From Kitasatospora sp. NBC_00458 (GTDB lineage Bacteria; Actinomycetota; Actinomycetes; Streptomycetales; Streptomycetaceae): a DNA stretch of 64,000 nucleotides. This document shows, one piece after another, positions 20,501 through 29,400 of the stretch; the first letter of the stretch is position 1, and each line of letters opens with the position of its first letter. The DNA lies in NCBI RefSeq assembly GCF_036013975.1, contig NZ_CP107904.1, positions 6,729,001 through 6,793,000 of the forward strand, in the 5' to 3' direction. Position numbers and translations under genes: made by a program. The notes beneath the pieces are model-generated. The model was not told where the DNA came from and ran no database searches. It was given only the letters and a program-made list of their open reading frames with translations.

Positions 20501-23500
20501 ACCTGGCCGCCCAGGCGCTGCGGCAGGGTGAGTGTGATCTGGCGTTGGCCGGTGGTGTGACGGTGCTGTCCACACCGGGGCTGTTCGTGGAGTTCAGTCG
20601 GCAGCGCGGCTTGGCCGTCGACGGTCGGTGCAAGTCCTTCGCGGCCGCCGCGGACGGCACCGGCTGGGGTGAAGGCGTCGGCATGCTGCTGGTGGAGCGG
20701 CTGTCGGATGCGCGGCGCAACGGGCACCCGGTGCTGGCGGTGGTGCGCGGCAGCGCGGTGAATCAGGACGGCGCGTCGAACGGCCTCACCGCGCCGAACG
20801 GCCCGTCGCAGCAGCGGGTGATCCGCCAGGCGCTGGCCAACGCCCGCCTGACGGCCGAGCAGATCGACGCCGTGGAGGCGCACGGGACGGGCACCACATT
20901 GGGTGACCCGATCGAGGCGCAGGCACTGATCGCCACCTACGGTCAGGAGCGCGCGGAGGACCGGCCGCTCTGGCTCGGATCGCTGAAGTCGAACATCGGT
21001 CACACGCAGGCGGCTGCGGGTGTCGCGGGTGTGATCAAGATGGTGATGGCGATGCGGCACGGTGTGCTGCCGCGCACCCTGCATGTGGATGAGCCGACGC
21101 CGCAGGTGGACTGGTCGGCGGGTGCGGTGGAACTGCTGACGGAGGAGCGGGCGTGGCCGGAGACGGGTCAGCCGCGTCGTGCTGCGGTGTCGTCGTTCGG
21201 TATCAGTGGGACGAACGCGCACACGATTCTGGAGCAGGCTCCGGCGGAGGAGCCTGTCGCGGAGGTCGTCGAGCCGTCGTCGTTGCCGGTGGTCCCGTGG
21301 GTCTTCTCGGGGAAGACCGAGGGTGCTCTGCGGGCGCAGGCTGGGCGGTTGGTGTCGTTCGTCGGGGGTTCGGCTGATCTGCGTGATGTCGATGTGGCTT
21401 CGTCGTTGGTTTCGTCGCGTGCGGTGTTGGAGCACCGTGGTGTGGTGGTGGCGCGTGATCGGGCGGAGGCGTTGAGTGGTCTGGAGGCGCTGGCGGCCGG
21501 TGGCGGTCTCGCGGGTGTCGCGGCTGCTGGTCGGGTGGCGGTGTTGTTCTCGGGCCAGGGAGCGCAGCGTGCGGGGATGGGCCGCGGGTTGTACGGGGTG
21601 TATCCGGTGTTCGCGGCGGCGTTGGACGAGGTGTGCGGTGAGCTGGACGTGTGTCTGGCGGATGAGTTGGCGGCCGCGGGTGTGTCCGGTGGTGTGCGTG
21701 AGGTGATGTTCGCGGATGCCGGTGGTCTGTTGGATCGGACGGTGTTCACGCAGGCCGGTCTGTTCGCGTTCGAGGTGGCGTTGTTCCGGCTGTTGGAGAG
21801 CTGGGGTGTGGCCGCGGGGTTCGTGGCGGGTCATTCGGTGGGTGAGGTGGTTGCGGCGTTCGTGGCGGGGGTGTTCTCGTTGCGGGACGCGTGTGTGGTG
21901 GTGGCGGCGCGTGGTCGGTTGATGCAGGCGTTGCCGGCGGGTGGGGCGATGGTGTCGGTGCGTGCGGAGCTCGCGCGGGTGGAGGAGGTGCTCGCCGGGT
22001 TCGGGGGGCGGGTTGGTGTTGCGGCGGTGAACGGTCCGCGGTCGGTGGTGGTCTCGGGTGAGGCCGACGCGGTGGCGGAGGTGTCTGCCGCGCTGGTGGC
22101 GGAGGGTTGCAAGACGCGTGAGTTGAACGTCAGCCATGCGTTCCATTCGCCGTTGATGGATCCGATGTTGGAGGAGTTCGGTCGGGTTCTGGAGGGTGTG
22201 GAGTTCGGGGCGCCGCGGATTCCCGTGGTCTCGAACGTGACGGGTGAGTTGGCGTCGGACGTGTTGTGTGAGCCTGGGTACTGGGTGCGGCATGTGCGGG
22301 AGGCGGTGCTGTTCCACGAGGGTGTGCGGGCTCTGTATGGGGCGGGGGCGCGGGCGTTCGTGGAGGTGGGTCCGGACGGTGTGCTGACGGCGATGGCCGC
22401 GGACACTCTGGAGGACAGTGACGGCGTCGTGTGCGTGGCTGTTCAGCGTCGTGATCGTCCGGAGCCGTTGGCGCTGGTGCAGGGCGTCGCGGAGGCGTTC
22501 GTGAACGGCGTGGCGGTCGATTGGTCGCGGCTGTTCGACGGCCAGGGCGCGCGGCGGGTGGACCTGCCGACGTATGCGTTCCAGCGCGAGCGCTACTGGC
22601 TGGACGCGCCTGCGGGCACGGTGGGCGATGTGGCCTCCGCCGGTCTCGGTTCGGCGGACCATCCGTTGCTGGGTGCTGCGGTGGCGCTCGCGGCCGGTGA
22701 CGGTTTCCTGTTCACGGGGCGGTTGTCGCTGCGGACGCATCCGTGGTTGGCGGATCACGCGGTGGCGGGCACGGCGCTGGTGCCGGGGACCGGCATGCTG
22801 GAGCTGGCTCTTCGCGCCGGCGCCGAGGTCGGCTGTGAGTATGTGGAGGAGTTGACGCTGGAGGCGCCGTTGGTGCTGCCCGAGCGCCGGGGTGTCCAGA
22901 TCCAGCTGGCCGTGGGCGAGTTGGACGAGACGGGTCGTCGTTCGCTGACCCTGCACTCGCGGATCCAGGGTGACGCCGAGGAGTCGCCGCAGGGCGAGTG
23001 GGTCCGCCACGCCACCGGCACGTTGGCGGCCCGGGAAGCCGGCGGCGCGCGGGACGGTCTGGCGGTGTGGCCGCCGCGGGATGCCGTCGCTGTGGATGTG
23101 TCCGAGGTCTATGAGCGTTTCGCTGAAGGCGGGTTCGCCTATGGTCCGGTGTTCGCGGGTCTGCGGGCGGCGTGGCGTCGGGGCGAGGAGGTCTTCGCCG
23201 AGGTCGCGCTGCCCGTCGAGGAGCAGGCCCAGGCGGCGCGTTTCGGTATCCACCCCGCCCTGCTCGATGCCGCGCTGCACGCGGTGGGGCTCGGTGACTT
23301 CCTCGGTGAGGACGACCGGGGTCGGCTGCCGTTCGCGTGGTCGGGTGTGTCGCTGTACGCGGTGGGTGCCACGGAGTTGCGCGTGCGGCTGGCACCGGCC
23401 GGTACCGATGCGGTTTCGGTCGAGGTGGCCGACACCACGGGCGCACCGGTGGCGTCCGTCGACTCGCTGGTGCTGAGGCCCGTGGCAGGCGAACTGATCC

Positions 23501-26445
23501 ACGCGGCCCGGGCCGGCGGCGGGCATGAGTCGCTGTTCCGTCTCGACTGGACCGCGATTTCGCTTCCCGACCGGGCGGTTGACGCGGGGGACGCGGCCGT
23601 CGAGCGGTTGACGTGGCTCGGTGAGCTGTCCGATGCGGTGACGGTCCAAGCCGCCGGGTCCGGCGTGTTGCTGGAGCGGTTCGCGGATCTGGCGGCGTTG
23701 GGTGCGGCGGTGGACGGCGGGGCCGATGTCCCGCGGACCGTGGTGTTCCCGGTGGCCGGTGGTTCCGCGGGGCCGCTCGCGGATGTGCGTGGGACTGCGG
23801 CGCGGGTGCTGGAGGCGGTGCAGGCCTGGGTCTCCGACGAGCGCTGGTCGGCCTCGCGTCTGGTCCTGCTGACCGGCGGCGCGGTCGCGCCCGAGCCGGG
23901 CGCCGCGGTGACCGACCTGGCTGCCGCTGCGGTGTGGGGGTTGGTGCGCTCCGCCCAGTCCGAGACCCCGGACCGGTTCGTCCTCGTCGACGTGGAGGGC
24001 GGCGGCGTGGACGGCGATGACGTGTTCGACGTGCTGCCGTGGGCGTTGGAGGCGGGTGAGCCGCAGCTGGCGGTGCGGGGTGGCGTGGCGTTCGTGCCGC
24101 GTCTGGCGCGGGCCGTCGGTCCGGGTGCGGGGCTGGTTGCGCCGTCCGGGGTGGCCTGGCGTGCGGCGGTGGGGGCGAAGGCGACGCTGGAGGACATGTC
24201 GCTGGAGCCGTGTGACGCGGCCGAGGTGGTGTTGGCGCCGAACGAGGTGCGGATCTCGGTGCGTGCCGCGGGTGTCAACTTCCGTGACGTGCTGAACGCG
24301 TTGGGCATGTACCCGGGCAACGCGGGCTTCGGGCATGAGGGTGCGGGCGTCGTGCTGGAGGTCGGCTCGGAGGTCACTCATGTGGCGGTGGGCGACCGGG
24401 TGTTCGGCCTGGTGCCCGGGGGCTTCGGTCCGGTGGCGGTGACGGATCACCGTTTCGTGGCGCGGGTTCCGGAGGGGTGGTCGTTCGCGGAGGCGGCGTC
24501 GGTGCCGTTGGTGTTCCTGACGGCGTATTACGCGTTGGTGGATCTGGGTGGTGTGCGGGCGGGTGAGTCGGTGCTGGTGCACGCGGCCGCGGGTGGTGTG
24601 GGTATGGCGGCGGTGCAGTTGGCGCGTCATCTGGGTGCTCGGGTGCTGGGGACGGCGAGTGCGGGCAAGTGGGATGTGCTGCGCGGGCTGGGTCTGGAGG
24701 AGGGGGAGATCGCCTCCTCGCGGACGTTGGAGTTCCGTGAGGCGTTCACGGCGGCGACCGGGGGTCGTGGTGTGGACGTGGTGCTGAACGCGCTGGCGTA
24801 CGAGTTCGTGGATGCGTCGTTGGACCTGTTGCCGCGTGGTGGGCGGTTCCTGGAGATGGGTAAGACCGATGTCCGGGACGCGGCGGGTGTGGCGGCGGGG
24901 CGGGCGGGTGTGGAGTACCGGGCGTTCGATCTGATCGAGGCGGGTCCGGACCGGATCGCGGAGATGCTCGCGGAGTTGCTGTCGCTGTTCGGTGCGGGGG
25001 TGCTGCGGCCGTTGCCGGTGAGGACGTGGGACGTGCACCGGATCCAGGACGCGTTCCGGTACGTCAGTCAGGCGCGTCATGTCGGCAAGGTCGTGCTGAC
25101 GGTGCCGCGCGGTGTCGATCCCGAGGGCACGGTGCTGGTGACGGGTGCGACCGGCACGCTGGGTGCGCTGGTGGCGCGGCATCTGGTGGTCGGGCACGGG
25201 GTGCGGCGTCTGGTGCTGGCGAGTCGGCGTGGTGCGGACGCCCCGGGGGCGGCGGAGCTGGTCGCGGAGCTGACCGGGGCCGGTGCGAGTGTGACGGTGG
25301 AGGCCTGTGACGTCGCCGACCGGGACGCGCTCGCGGCGCTCCTGGCGCGGATCCCGGCGCAGGCGCCGCTGACGGGGATCGTGCACACCGCGGGTGTGCT
25401 GGACGACGGGGTGATCGAGTCGCTCACCCCGGAGCGTTTGGACACGGTCCTGCGTCCGAAGCTGGATGCGGCCTGGCACCTGCACGAACTCACCGAACAC
25501 CTCGACCTCTCCGCCTTCGTCCTCTTCTCCTCCGCTTCCGGAACCTTCGGCGCGCCGGGGCAGGGCAACTACGCCACCGCCAACGCGTTCCTGGACGGGC
25601 TGGCGCAGCACCGTCGGGCGAAGGGCCTGCCCGCGGTGTCCCTGGCGTGGGGTCTGTGGGCGGAGGCCTCCGGGATGACCGGGGCCCTGGGCGACGGCAA
25701 CCTCCAGCGCATCAACCGCAACGGCGTGGAGGGGCTCTCGACCGCCGAGGCGCTCGAACTCCTCGACACCGCACAGACGATGGGCGAGCCGGTCCTGCTG
25801 CCGGCCCGCCTGGACCTGGCCGGACTGCGCGCCCAGGCCGGTAGGGCGAACGTGCCCGCACTGCTGCGCAACCTGGTGCGGGTGCCGGTACGGGCCGCGG
25901 CCGCGGCCGGGCCCGATGCGGCCGCCACGCTGACCCGCCGGCTGGCGGCGATGACCGCCGCCGAGCGCGACGCCGTGCTGCTGGACCTGGTGCGGACCGA
26001 GGTCGCGGCGGTCCTCGGACACGCCTCCTCGGCGGAGATCGAGGGCAACCGCGCGTTCAACGACCTCGGCTTCGACTCGCTGACCGCCGTCGAACTGCGC
26101 AACCGCCTGAACGCGGCGACGGGCCTGCGACTGCCCGCGACGGTGATCTTCGACTATCCGACCTCCGCGGCTCTCGCCCGGTACCTCTGCACGGAACTTG
26201 AGGCCGCGGCCGGGATCCGGTCCGACGCGGACCCGGGCGACGCACGGATCCAGCAGGCGTTCGCCGCCATCCCGCTCGCCCGGTTGCGGGAGGCCGGCGT
26301 CATGGACGTGCTGCTGCGGCTCGCCGGCCTCGCCGACGATCCGGTCGCCGTCGACGAGAGCGGCGGTGTCGACCTGATCGACGCGATGGACGCGGAGAGC
26401 CTGCTCCGCATGGCCTTCGACAACAGCGACAACTCCCCGTCCTGA
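14566..26445 (+). CDS. Modular type I polyketide synthase B (KS-AT-DH-KR-ACP / KS-AT-DH-ER-KR-ACP)
   Basis: Bimodular synthase of 3,959 residues adding two malonyl units. I chose ATG 14566 on RBS spacing and alignment with synthase C; an ATG one codon upstream is the alternative. The first ~35 residues form a charged helix (EKIVEALRASLKETDRL) that is a class 1b-like N-terminal docking domain. By residue: KS 36-460, AT 555-890, DH 935-1210, KR 1422-1605, ACP 1710-1770; KS 1800-2225, AT 2320-2655, DH 2695-2970, ER 3190-3515, KR 3520-3705, ACP 3805-3870. KS cysteines are Cys206 and Cys1971. The tail has a helical region ending in MDAESLLRMAFD, the same docking type as the end of A. It follows A by 25 bp and precedes C by 54 bp. 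The M5 ER-KR-ACP region is almost identical in DNA to that of M1, evidence of recent conversion or duplication. Family assignment is certain; extender choice is inferred. Confidence 0.97.
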   Translation: MTTSPEKIVEALRASLKETDRLKQQNRQLIEMAREPIAIVGMACRYPGGVSSPDELWGLVAEGRDGVSEFPVDRGWAEDLYDPDPDRSGRSYSQHGGFLHDAAEFDAGLFGISPREALAIDPQQRLLLEASWEAIERAGIDPASLRGSRTGVFAGVMYNDYAARMGKAPEGFEGLLGNGSAGSIASGRVAYTFGLEGPAVTIDTACSSSLVALHLAAQALRQGECSLALVGGVTVMSSPGAFIEFSRQRGLAVDGRCKSFAAGADGTGWGEGVGMLLVERLSDARRNGHPVLAVVRGSAVNQDGASSGLTAPNGPSQQRVIRAALANAQLTADRIDAVEAHGTGTKLGDPIEAQALLATYGREHTAERPLWLGSLKSNIGHTQAAAGVAGVIKMVMAMRHGVLPRTLHVDEPSSQVDWSVGAVELLTEERAWPETGQPRRAGVSSFGVSGTNVHVIVEQAPVEESVAEVVEPSLPVVPWVFSGKTEGALRAQAGRLVAFVGERDGLRDVDVASSLVSGRAVLEHRGVVVARDRAEALAGLEALAAGGGVAGVAGGGRVAVLFSGQGAQRAGMGRGLYGVYPVFAAALDEVCGELDVCLAGELAAAGVSGGVREVMFAEGGVDGSGLLDRTVFTQAGLFAFEVALFRLLESWGVVAGFVAGHSVGEVVAAFVAGVFSLRDACVVVAARGRLMQALPAGGAMVSVRAELARVEEVLAGFGGRVAVAAVNGPRSVVVSGEADAVAQAVARFAEEGCKTRELNVSHAFHSPLMDPMLEEFGRVLEGVEFGVPRIPVVSNVTGELASDVLCEPGYWVRHVREAVLFHEGVRSLYGAGARAFVEVGPDGVLTAMAADTLEDSDGVVCVAVQRRDRPEPLALVQGVAEAFVNGVAVDWSRLFDGQGARRVDLPTYAFQRRRYWLDAPAGTVGDVVSAGLGSADHPLLGAAVALAAGDGFLFTGRLSLRTHPWLADHAVAGTVLVPGTGMLELALRAGERAGCERVEELTLEAPLVVPERGGVQVQLSVGELDGSGRRSLTLHSRVDDGAEGVEGEWVRHAVGVLTAGPGAVAADDLAVWPPQGAEAVDVSDLYERFAEGGFAYGPVFAGLRAAWRRGEEVFAEVALPVEEQAQAARFGIHPALLDAALHAVALGGVTEDDRGRLPFSWSGVSLYAVGARELRVRLMPVGEGAVSLFVADAAGVVVAAVESLVLRAVTAEQVRAARGAVLGQDSLLRVDWSELRVPGGGTAAGFAWLGEVEAGPAVEEGGRFVDLAALGAAVDAGLEVPGTVVVGVSGGSGDPVVGVRGVAAGVLGVLQGWTADERWAGSRLVVVTRGAVAVESGADVTDLAAVSVWGLVRSAQSEHPGRIVLVDVDGDVSGVLPGVLACDEPQVAVRGGVAFVPRLVRAAGAGAGSVEGGAKAAFGAAGTVLVTGASGTLGALVARHLVVGHGVRHLVLASRRGADAPGAAELVAELTGAGASVTVEACDVADRDALAAVLARIPAQAPLTGVVHTAGVLDDGVIESLTPERLDTVLRPKLDAAWHLHELTEHLDLSAFVLFSSVAATFGAPGQGNYAAANAFLDGLAQHRRAKGLPAVSLAWGLWAEASGMTGALGDGSVQRINRNGVAGLSAVEALELLDTAQTMGEPVLLPARLDLAAFRSQAAATGMVPALFRLLVRTPARTAGGGDPAAAGNALAQRLAAISEAERAGVLLDLVSTHVASVLGYGSVAEVEAHRAFKDLGFDSLTAVELRNRLNAATGLRLPATLVFDYPTPDALVGHLRAVLVTVGESEAVAGVVAVSDDEPIAIVGMSCRYPGDVESPEDLWRLVAGGRDAISAFPTGRGWDEGLYDPDPERLGKSYTREGGFLHDAAEFDPSLFGISPREALAMDPQQRLLLETSWEAFERAGIDPSSVRGSRTGVFAGVMYSDYASRMSKAPEGFEGFLGNGSAGSIASGRISYTFGLEGPAVTVDTACSSSLVALHLAAQALRQGECDLALAGGVTVLSTPGLFVEFSRQRGLAVDGRCKSFAAAADGTGWGEGVGMLLVERLSDARRNGHPVLAVVRGSAVNQDGASNGLTAPNGPSQQRVIRQALANARLTAEQIDAVEAHGTGTTLGDPIEAQALIATYGQERAEDRPLWLGSLKSNIGHTQAAAGVAGVIKMVMAMRHGVLPRTLHVDEPTPQVDWSAGAVELLTEERAWPETGQPRRAAVSSFGISGTNAHTILEQAPAEEPVAEVVEPSSLPVVPWVFSGKTEGALRAQAGRLVSFVGGSADLRDVDVASSLVSSRAVLEHRGVVVARDRAEALSGLEALAAGGGLAGVAAAGRVAVLFSGQGAQRAGMGRGLYGVYPVFAAALDEVCGELDVCLADELAAAGVSGGVREVMFADAGGLLDRTVFTQAGLFAFEVALFRLLESWGVAAGFVAGHSVGEVVAAFVAGVFSLRDACVVVAARGRLMQALPAGGAMVSVRAELARVEEVLAGFGGRVGVAAVNGPRSVVVSGEADAVAEVSAALVAEGCKTRELNVSHAFHSPLMDPMLEEFGRVLEGVEFGAPRIPVVSNVTGELASDVLCEPGYWVRHVREAVLFHEGVRALYGAGARAFVEVGPDGVLTAMAADTLEDSDGVVCVAVQRRDRPEPLALVQGVAEAFVNGVAVDWSRLFDGQGARRVDLPTYAFQRERYWLDAPAGTVGDVASAGLGSADHPLLGAAVALAAGDGFLFTGRLSLRTHPWLADHAVAGTALVPGTGMLELALRAGAEVGCEYVEELTLEAPLVLPERRGVQIQLAVGELDETGRRSLTLHSRIQGDAEESPQGEWVRHATGTLAAREAGGARDGLAVWPPRDAVAVDVSEVYERFAEGGFAYGPVFAGLRAAWRRGEEVFAEVALPVEEQAQAARFGIHPALLDAALHAVGLGDFLGEDDRGRLPFAWSGVSLYAVGATELRVRLAPAGTDAVSVEVADTTGAPVASVDSLVLRPVAGELIHAARAGGGHESLFRLDWTAISLPDRAVDAGDAAVERLTWLGELSDAVTVQAAGSGVLLERFADLAALGAAVDGGADVPRTVVFPVAGGSAGPLADVRGTAARVLEAVQAWVSDERWSASRLVLLTGGAVAPEPGAAVTDLAAAAVWGLVRSAQSETPDRFVLVDVEGGGVDGDDVFDVLPWALEAGEPQLAVRGGVAFVPRLARAVGPGAGLVAPSGVAWRAAVGAKATLEDMSLEPCDAAEVVLAPNEVRISVRAAGVNFRDVLNALGMYPGNAGFGHEGAGVVLEVGSEVTHVAVGDRVFGLVPGGFGPVAVTDHRFVARVPEGWSFAEAASVPLVFLTAYYALVDLGGVRAGESVLVHAAAGGVGMAAVQLARHLGARVLGTASAGKWDVLRGLGLEEGEIASSRTLEFREAFTAATGGRGVDVVLNALAYEFVDASLDLLPRGGRFLEMGKTDVRDAAGVAAGRAGVEYRAFDLIEAGPDRIAEMLAELLSLFGAGVLRPLPVRTWDVHRIQDAFRYVSQARHVGKVVLTVPRGVDPEGTVLVTGATGTLGALVARHLVVGHGVRRLVLASRRGADAPGAAELVAELTGAGASVTVEACDVADRDALAALLARIPAQAPLTGIVHTAGVLDDGVIESLTPERLDTVLRPKLDAAWHLHELTEHLDLSAFVLFSSASGTFGAPGQGNYATANAFLDGLAQHRRAKGLPAVSLAWGLWAEASGMTGALGDGNLQRINRNGVEGLSTAEALELLDTAQTMGEPVLLPARLDLAGLRAQAGRANVPALLRNLVRVPVRAAAAAGPDAAATLTRRLAAMTAAERDAVLLDLVRTEVAAVLGHASSAEIEGNRAFNDLGFDSLTAVELRNRLNAATGLRLPATVIFDYPTSAALARYLCTELEAAAGIRSDADPGDARIQQAFAAIPLARLREAGVMDVLLRLAGLADDPVAVDESGGVDLIDAMDAESLLRMAFDNSDNSPS
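14665..19890 (+). other. PKS module M4: KS-AT-DH-KR-ACP, malonyl, double bond
   Basis: KS Cys206 sits in DTACSSS. AT Ser662 lies in GHSVGE, with HAFH at residues 762-765. The DH keeps its DHAVAG histidine and HPALLD aspartate; the KR has LDD (B-type); the ACP has GFDSL. There is no ER. Predicted outcome is an unbranched C16=C17 double bond. Confidence 0.93.
19960..26180 (+). other. PKS module M5: KS-AT-DH-ER-KR-ACP, malonyl, fully reducing
   Basis: KS Cys1971; AT with HAFH at residues 2524-2527; DH with intact His and HPALLD motifs; ER beginning near GVNFRD with a GGVGM cofactor loop; KR with LDD; ACP with GFDSL. Predicted outcome is the saturated, unbranched C14-C15 segment. Confidence 0.93.
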
Positions 26446-26463
26446 TACGGGCCTTCGACAACA
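26412..26463 (+). repeat. 14-bp direct repeat spanning the stop codon of PKS B
   Basis: GGCCTTCGACAACA occurs at 26412-26425, inside the last codons of gene B (encoding AFDN), and again at 26450-26463, just past the stop codon. In another frame the second copy reads RAFDNT, so the spacer looks like a decayed duplicate of the docking-tail end. Confidence 0.7.
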
Positions 26464-26499
26464 CCTCCACTTCGCCACGATTGGAACTTGGTCACCTCG

Positions 26500-29400
26500 A
26501 TGGATGCCTCGCAGGAAAAGTTCGTCGAAGCGCTCCGCCTGTCCCTGAAGGAGACCGAGCGCCTGCGACAGGAGAACCGCCGGCTCACCGAGGTGTCGCG
26601 GGAGCCCATCGCGATCGTCGGCATGAGCTGCCGCTTTCCCGGCGGCGCGCAGGACCCCGAGGGCCTGTGGGACCTGCTGGTGTCCGGTCGTGACGCGTTC
26701 TCCGACTTCCCGGCCGCCCGCGGCTGGGACATGGACGCGCTGTACGACCCGGACCCTGCCGTCTCGGGCAAGTCCTACGTCGCGCAGGGTGCCTTCCTGG
26801 AGACGGCGGAGGAGTTCGACGCGGGGTTCTTCGGGATCTCGCCGCGCGAGGCGCTGGCGATGGACCCGCAGCAGCGGCTGCTGCTGGAGGCGTCCTGGGA
26901 GGTGTTCGAGCGGGCAGGGATCGATCCCGAGACGCTGCGCGGAAGCAGCACCGGGGTGTTCGTCGGCTCCAGCGGCCAGGACTACATGACCCTGCTGGCC
27001 GCGGCCGGCGACCGGAGCGACCAGCTGGAGGGGCTGATCGGGACCGGCAACGCCCCCAGTGTCGCGTCCGGCCGGCTGGCCTACACGTTCGGCCTGGAGG
27101 GGCCGGCGGTCACGGTGGACACGGCGTGCTCGTCGTCGCTGGTGTCCCTGCACCTGGCGGTGCAGGCGCTGCGGCAGGGCGAGTGCGGCCTGGCTCTGGC
27201 CGGCGGGGTCACGGTGATGTCGACCGCGGGGCCGTTCATCGAGTTCAGCCGGCAGGGCAACCTGGCCCGCAACGGTCGCTGCAAGCCCTTCGCGGCCGCC
27301 GCGGACGGCACCGCGTGGGGCGAGGGCGTGGGGATGCTGCTGGTGGAGCGGCTGTCGGATGCGCGGCGCAACGGGCATCCGGTGCTGGCGGTGGTGCGGG
27401 GCAGTGCGGTGAACCAGGACGGTGCGTCGAACGGTCTGACGGCGCCGAACGGCCCGTCGCAGCAGCGGGTGATCCGGGCCGCGCTGGCCAACGCCCGTCT
27501 GACGGCGGACCAGGTGGACGCCGTCGAGGCGCACGGGACCGGCACCACGCTGGGCGACCCGATCGAGGCGCAGGCACTGCTCACCACGTACGGCCAGGAC
27601 CGTCCGGCCGAGCGGCCGCTGTGGCTGGGGTCGGTGAAGTCGAACATCGGTCACACGCAGGCCGCTGCCGGTGTCGCGGGTGTGATCAAGATGGTGATGG
27701 CGATGCGGCACGGTGTGCTGCCGCGCACCCTCCACGTGGACGCTCCCACCCCGCACGTCGACTGGTCGGCCGGCGCCGTGGAACTGCTCACCGAGGCCGT
27801 GCCATGGCCCGAGACCGGCGCGGCCCGGCGCTCGGCGGTCTCCTCGTTCAGCATGAGCGGCACCAACGCCCACGTGGTGCTGGAGGCCGCCCCGGCGGGC
27901 GGGACCGCCGCCCGGCCCACCGGCGCCGACGGTGCGGACGCGGAGCGGCCGGTGAGCGCGCTGGCACTGGGAGAGCTGGCGCCCTGGGTGCTGTCGGCCC
28001 GGTCTGCCGAGGCGCTCCGGGGGCAGGCGGCCCGCCTCCGGGAACACCTGCGGACCAGGCCCGAGGTGCCCGCGCCGGACGTGGCCGCCTCGCTGCTCCT
28101 GACCCGCAGGACCATGGAACACCGCGCGGTGGTGGTCACCCCTGACCGTGAGGAGCTGCTGGCCGGCCTGGCCGCGCTCGCGGCGGGCGAGGAGCGCACC
28201 GGACTGGTCCGGGGCACGGCCCGCACGGGCCGCGGTCCGGTCTTCGTGTTCCCCGGCCAGGGGTCCCAGTGGGTCGGGATGGGCGCGCGGCTCTGGGAGG
28301 CCTCCCCGGCGTTCCGCCGCCGTGCGAGCGAGTGCGCGGAGGTCATGGACCCCTACCTGGACTGGTCACTGCTCGCCGTTCTGCGGGGCGAGCCGGGCAC
28401 CCCGTCGCTCGACCGGGTGGACGTGGCACAGCCCGCCCTGTGGGCGATGATGGTCTCGCTGGCGGAGGCCTGGCGCTCGCTGGGCGTGGAACCCGCCGCG
28501 GTGGTGGGACACTCCCAGGGCGAGGTGGCCGCGGCCTGCGTCGCGGGCGCGCTGACCCTGGCGGACGCGGCCCGGATCATCGCCGTGCGTAGCCAGGCCC
28601 TGGCCGCGGGGGTGGCGGGCGGCGGCATGGTGTCGGTGCTGGCCCCGGCGGAGCAGGTCCGCGAGTGGCTGGTGCCGTGGGCCGACCGGATATCCGTGGC
28701 TGCGGTCAACTCCGGTGCGGCGACGACGGTTTCGGGCGATCTGGCGGCCCTGGAGGAGTTCGGTGCCGAGCTCTCCAGGCGGGGGACGATGCGTTGGCCG
28801 ATCCCCGGGGTGGGCTTCGCCTCGCACTCGCCGATGGTCGAGACGTTGCGGGAGAAGCTGCTGACCGAGCTGGACCCGGTCCGACCGCAGGCCTCGGAGA
28901 TTCCCTTCTACTCCACGCTGACCGGTGGCCGGTTCGACACCGAGCGGCTCGACAGCGCCTACTGGTACCGGAACCTGCGCGAGCCGGTGGAGTTCGAGCT
29001 GGCCGTACGCGCGCTGCTCGGCGACGGCTACACGGCGTTCGTCGAGGCGAGCCCCCACCCGCTGCTCACCGCGAACGTCCAGGACATCGCCGGACAGAAC
29101 GCGACGGCGGAGGTCACCGTCACCGAATCGCTGCGCCGGGACGAGGACGCCCTGGTCCGCTTCGCCACCTCCCTGGCGACCGCGCACGTCCACGGCCTGC
29201 CGGTCACCTGGTCGGCGGTGTTCGCCGGCCAGGGTGTCCACGAGGGCGCCGAGCGGGTCGACCTGCCCACCTACGCCTTCCAACGGCAGTGGTTCTGGCC
29301 CGAGTTCACCGCCGCGACGGGCACCGGCGACGCCCTGCCGGCCCCGACCGACGAGCTGGACGCCCGTTTCTGGGCGGCGGTGGAGCGGGAGGACGTGGCG

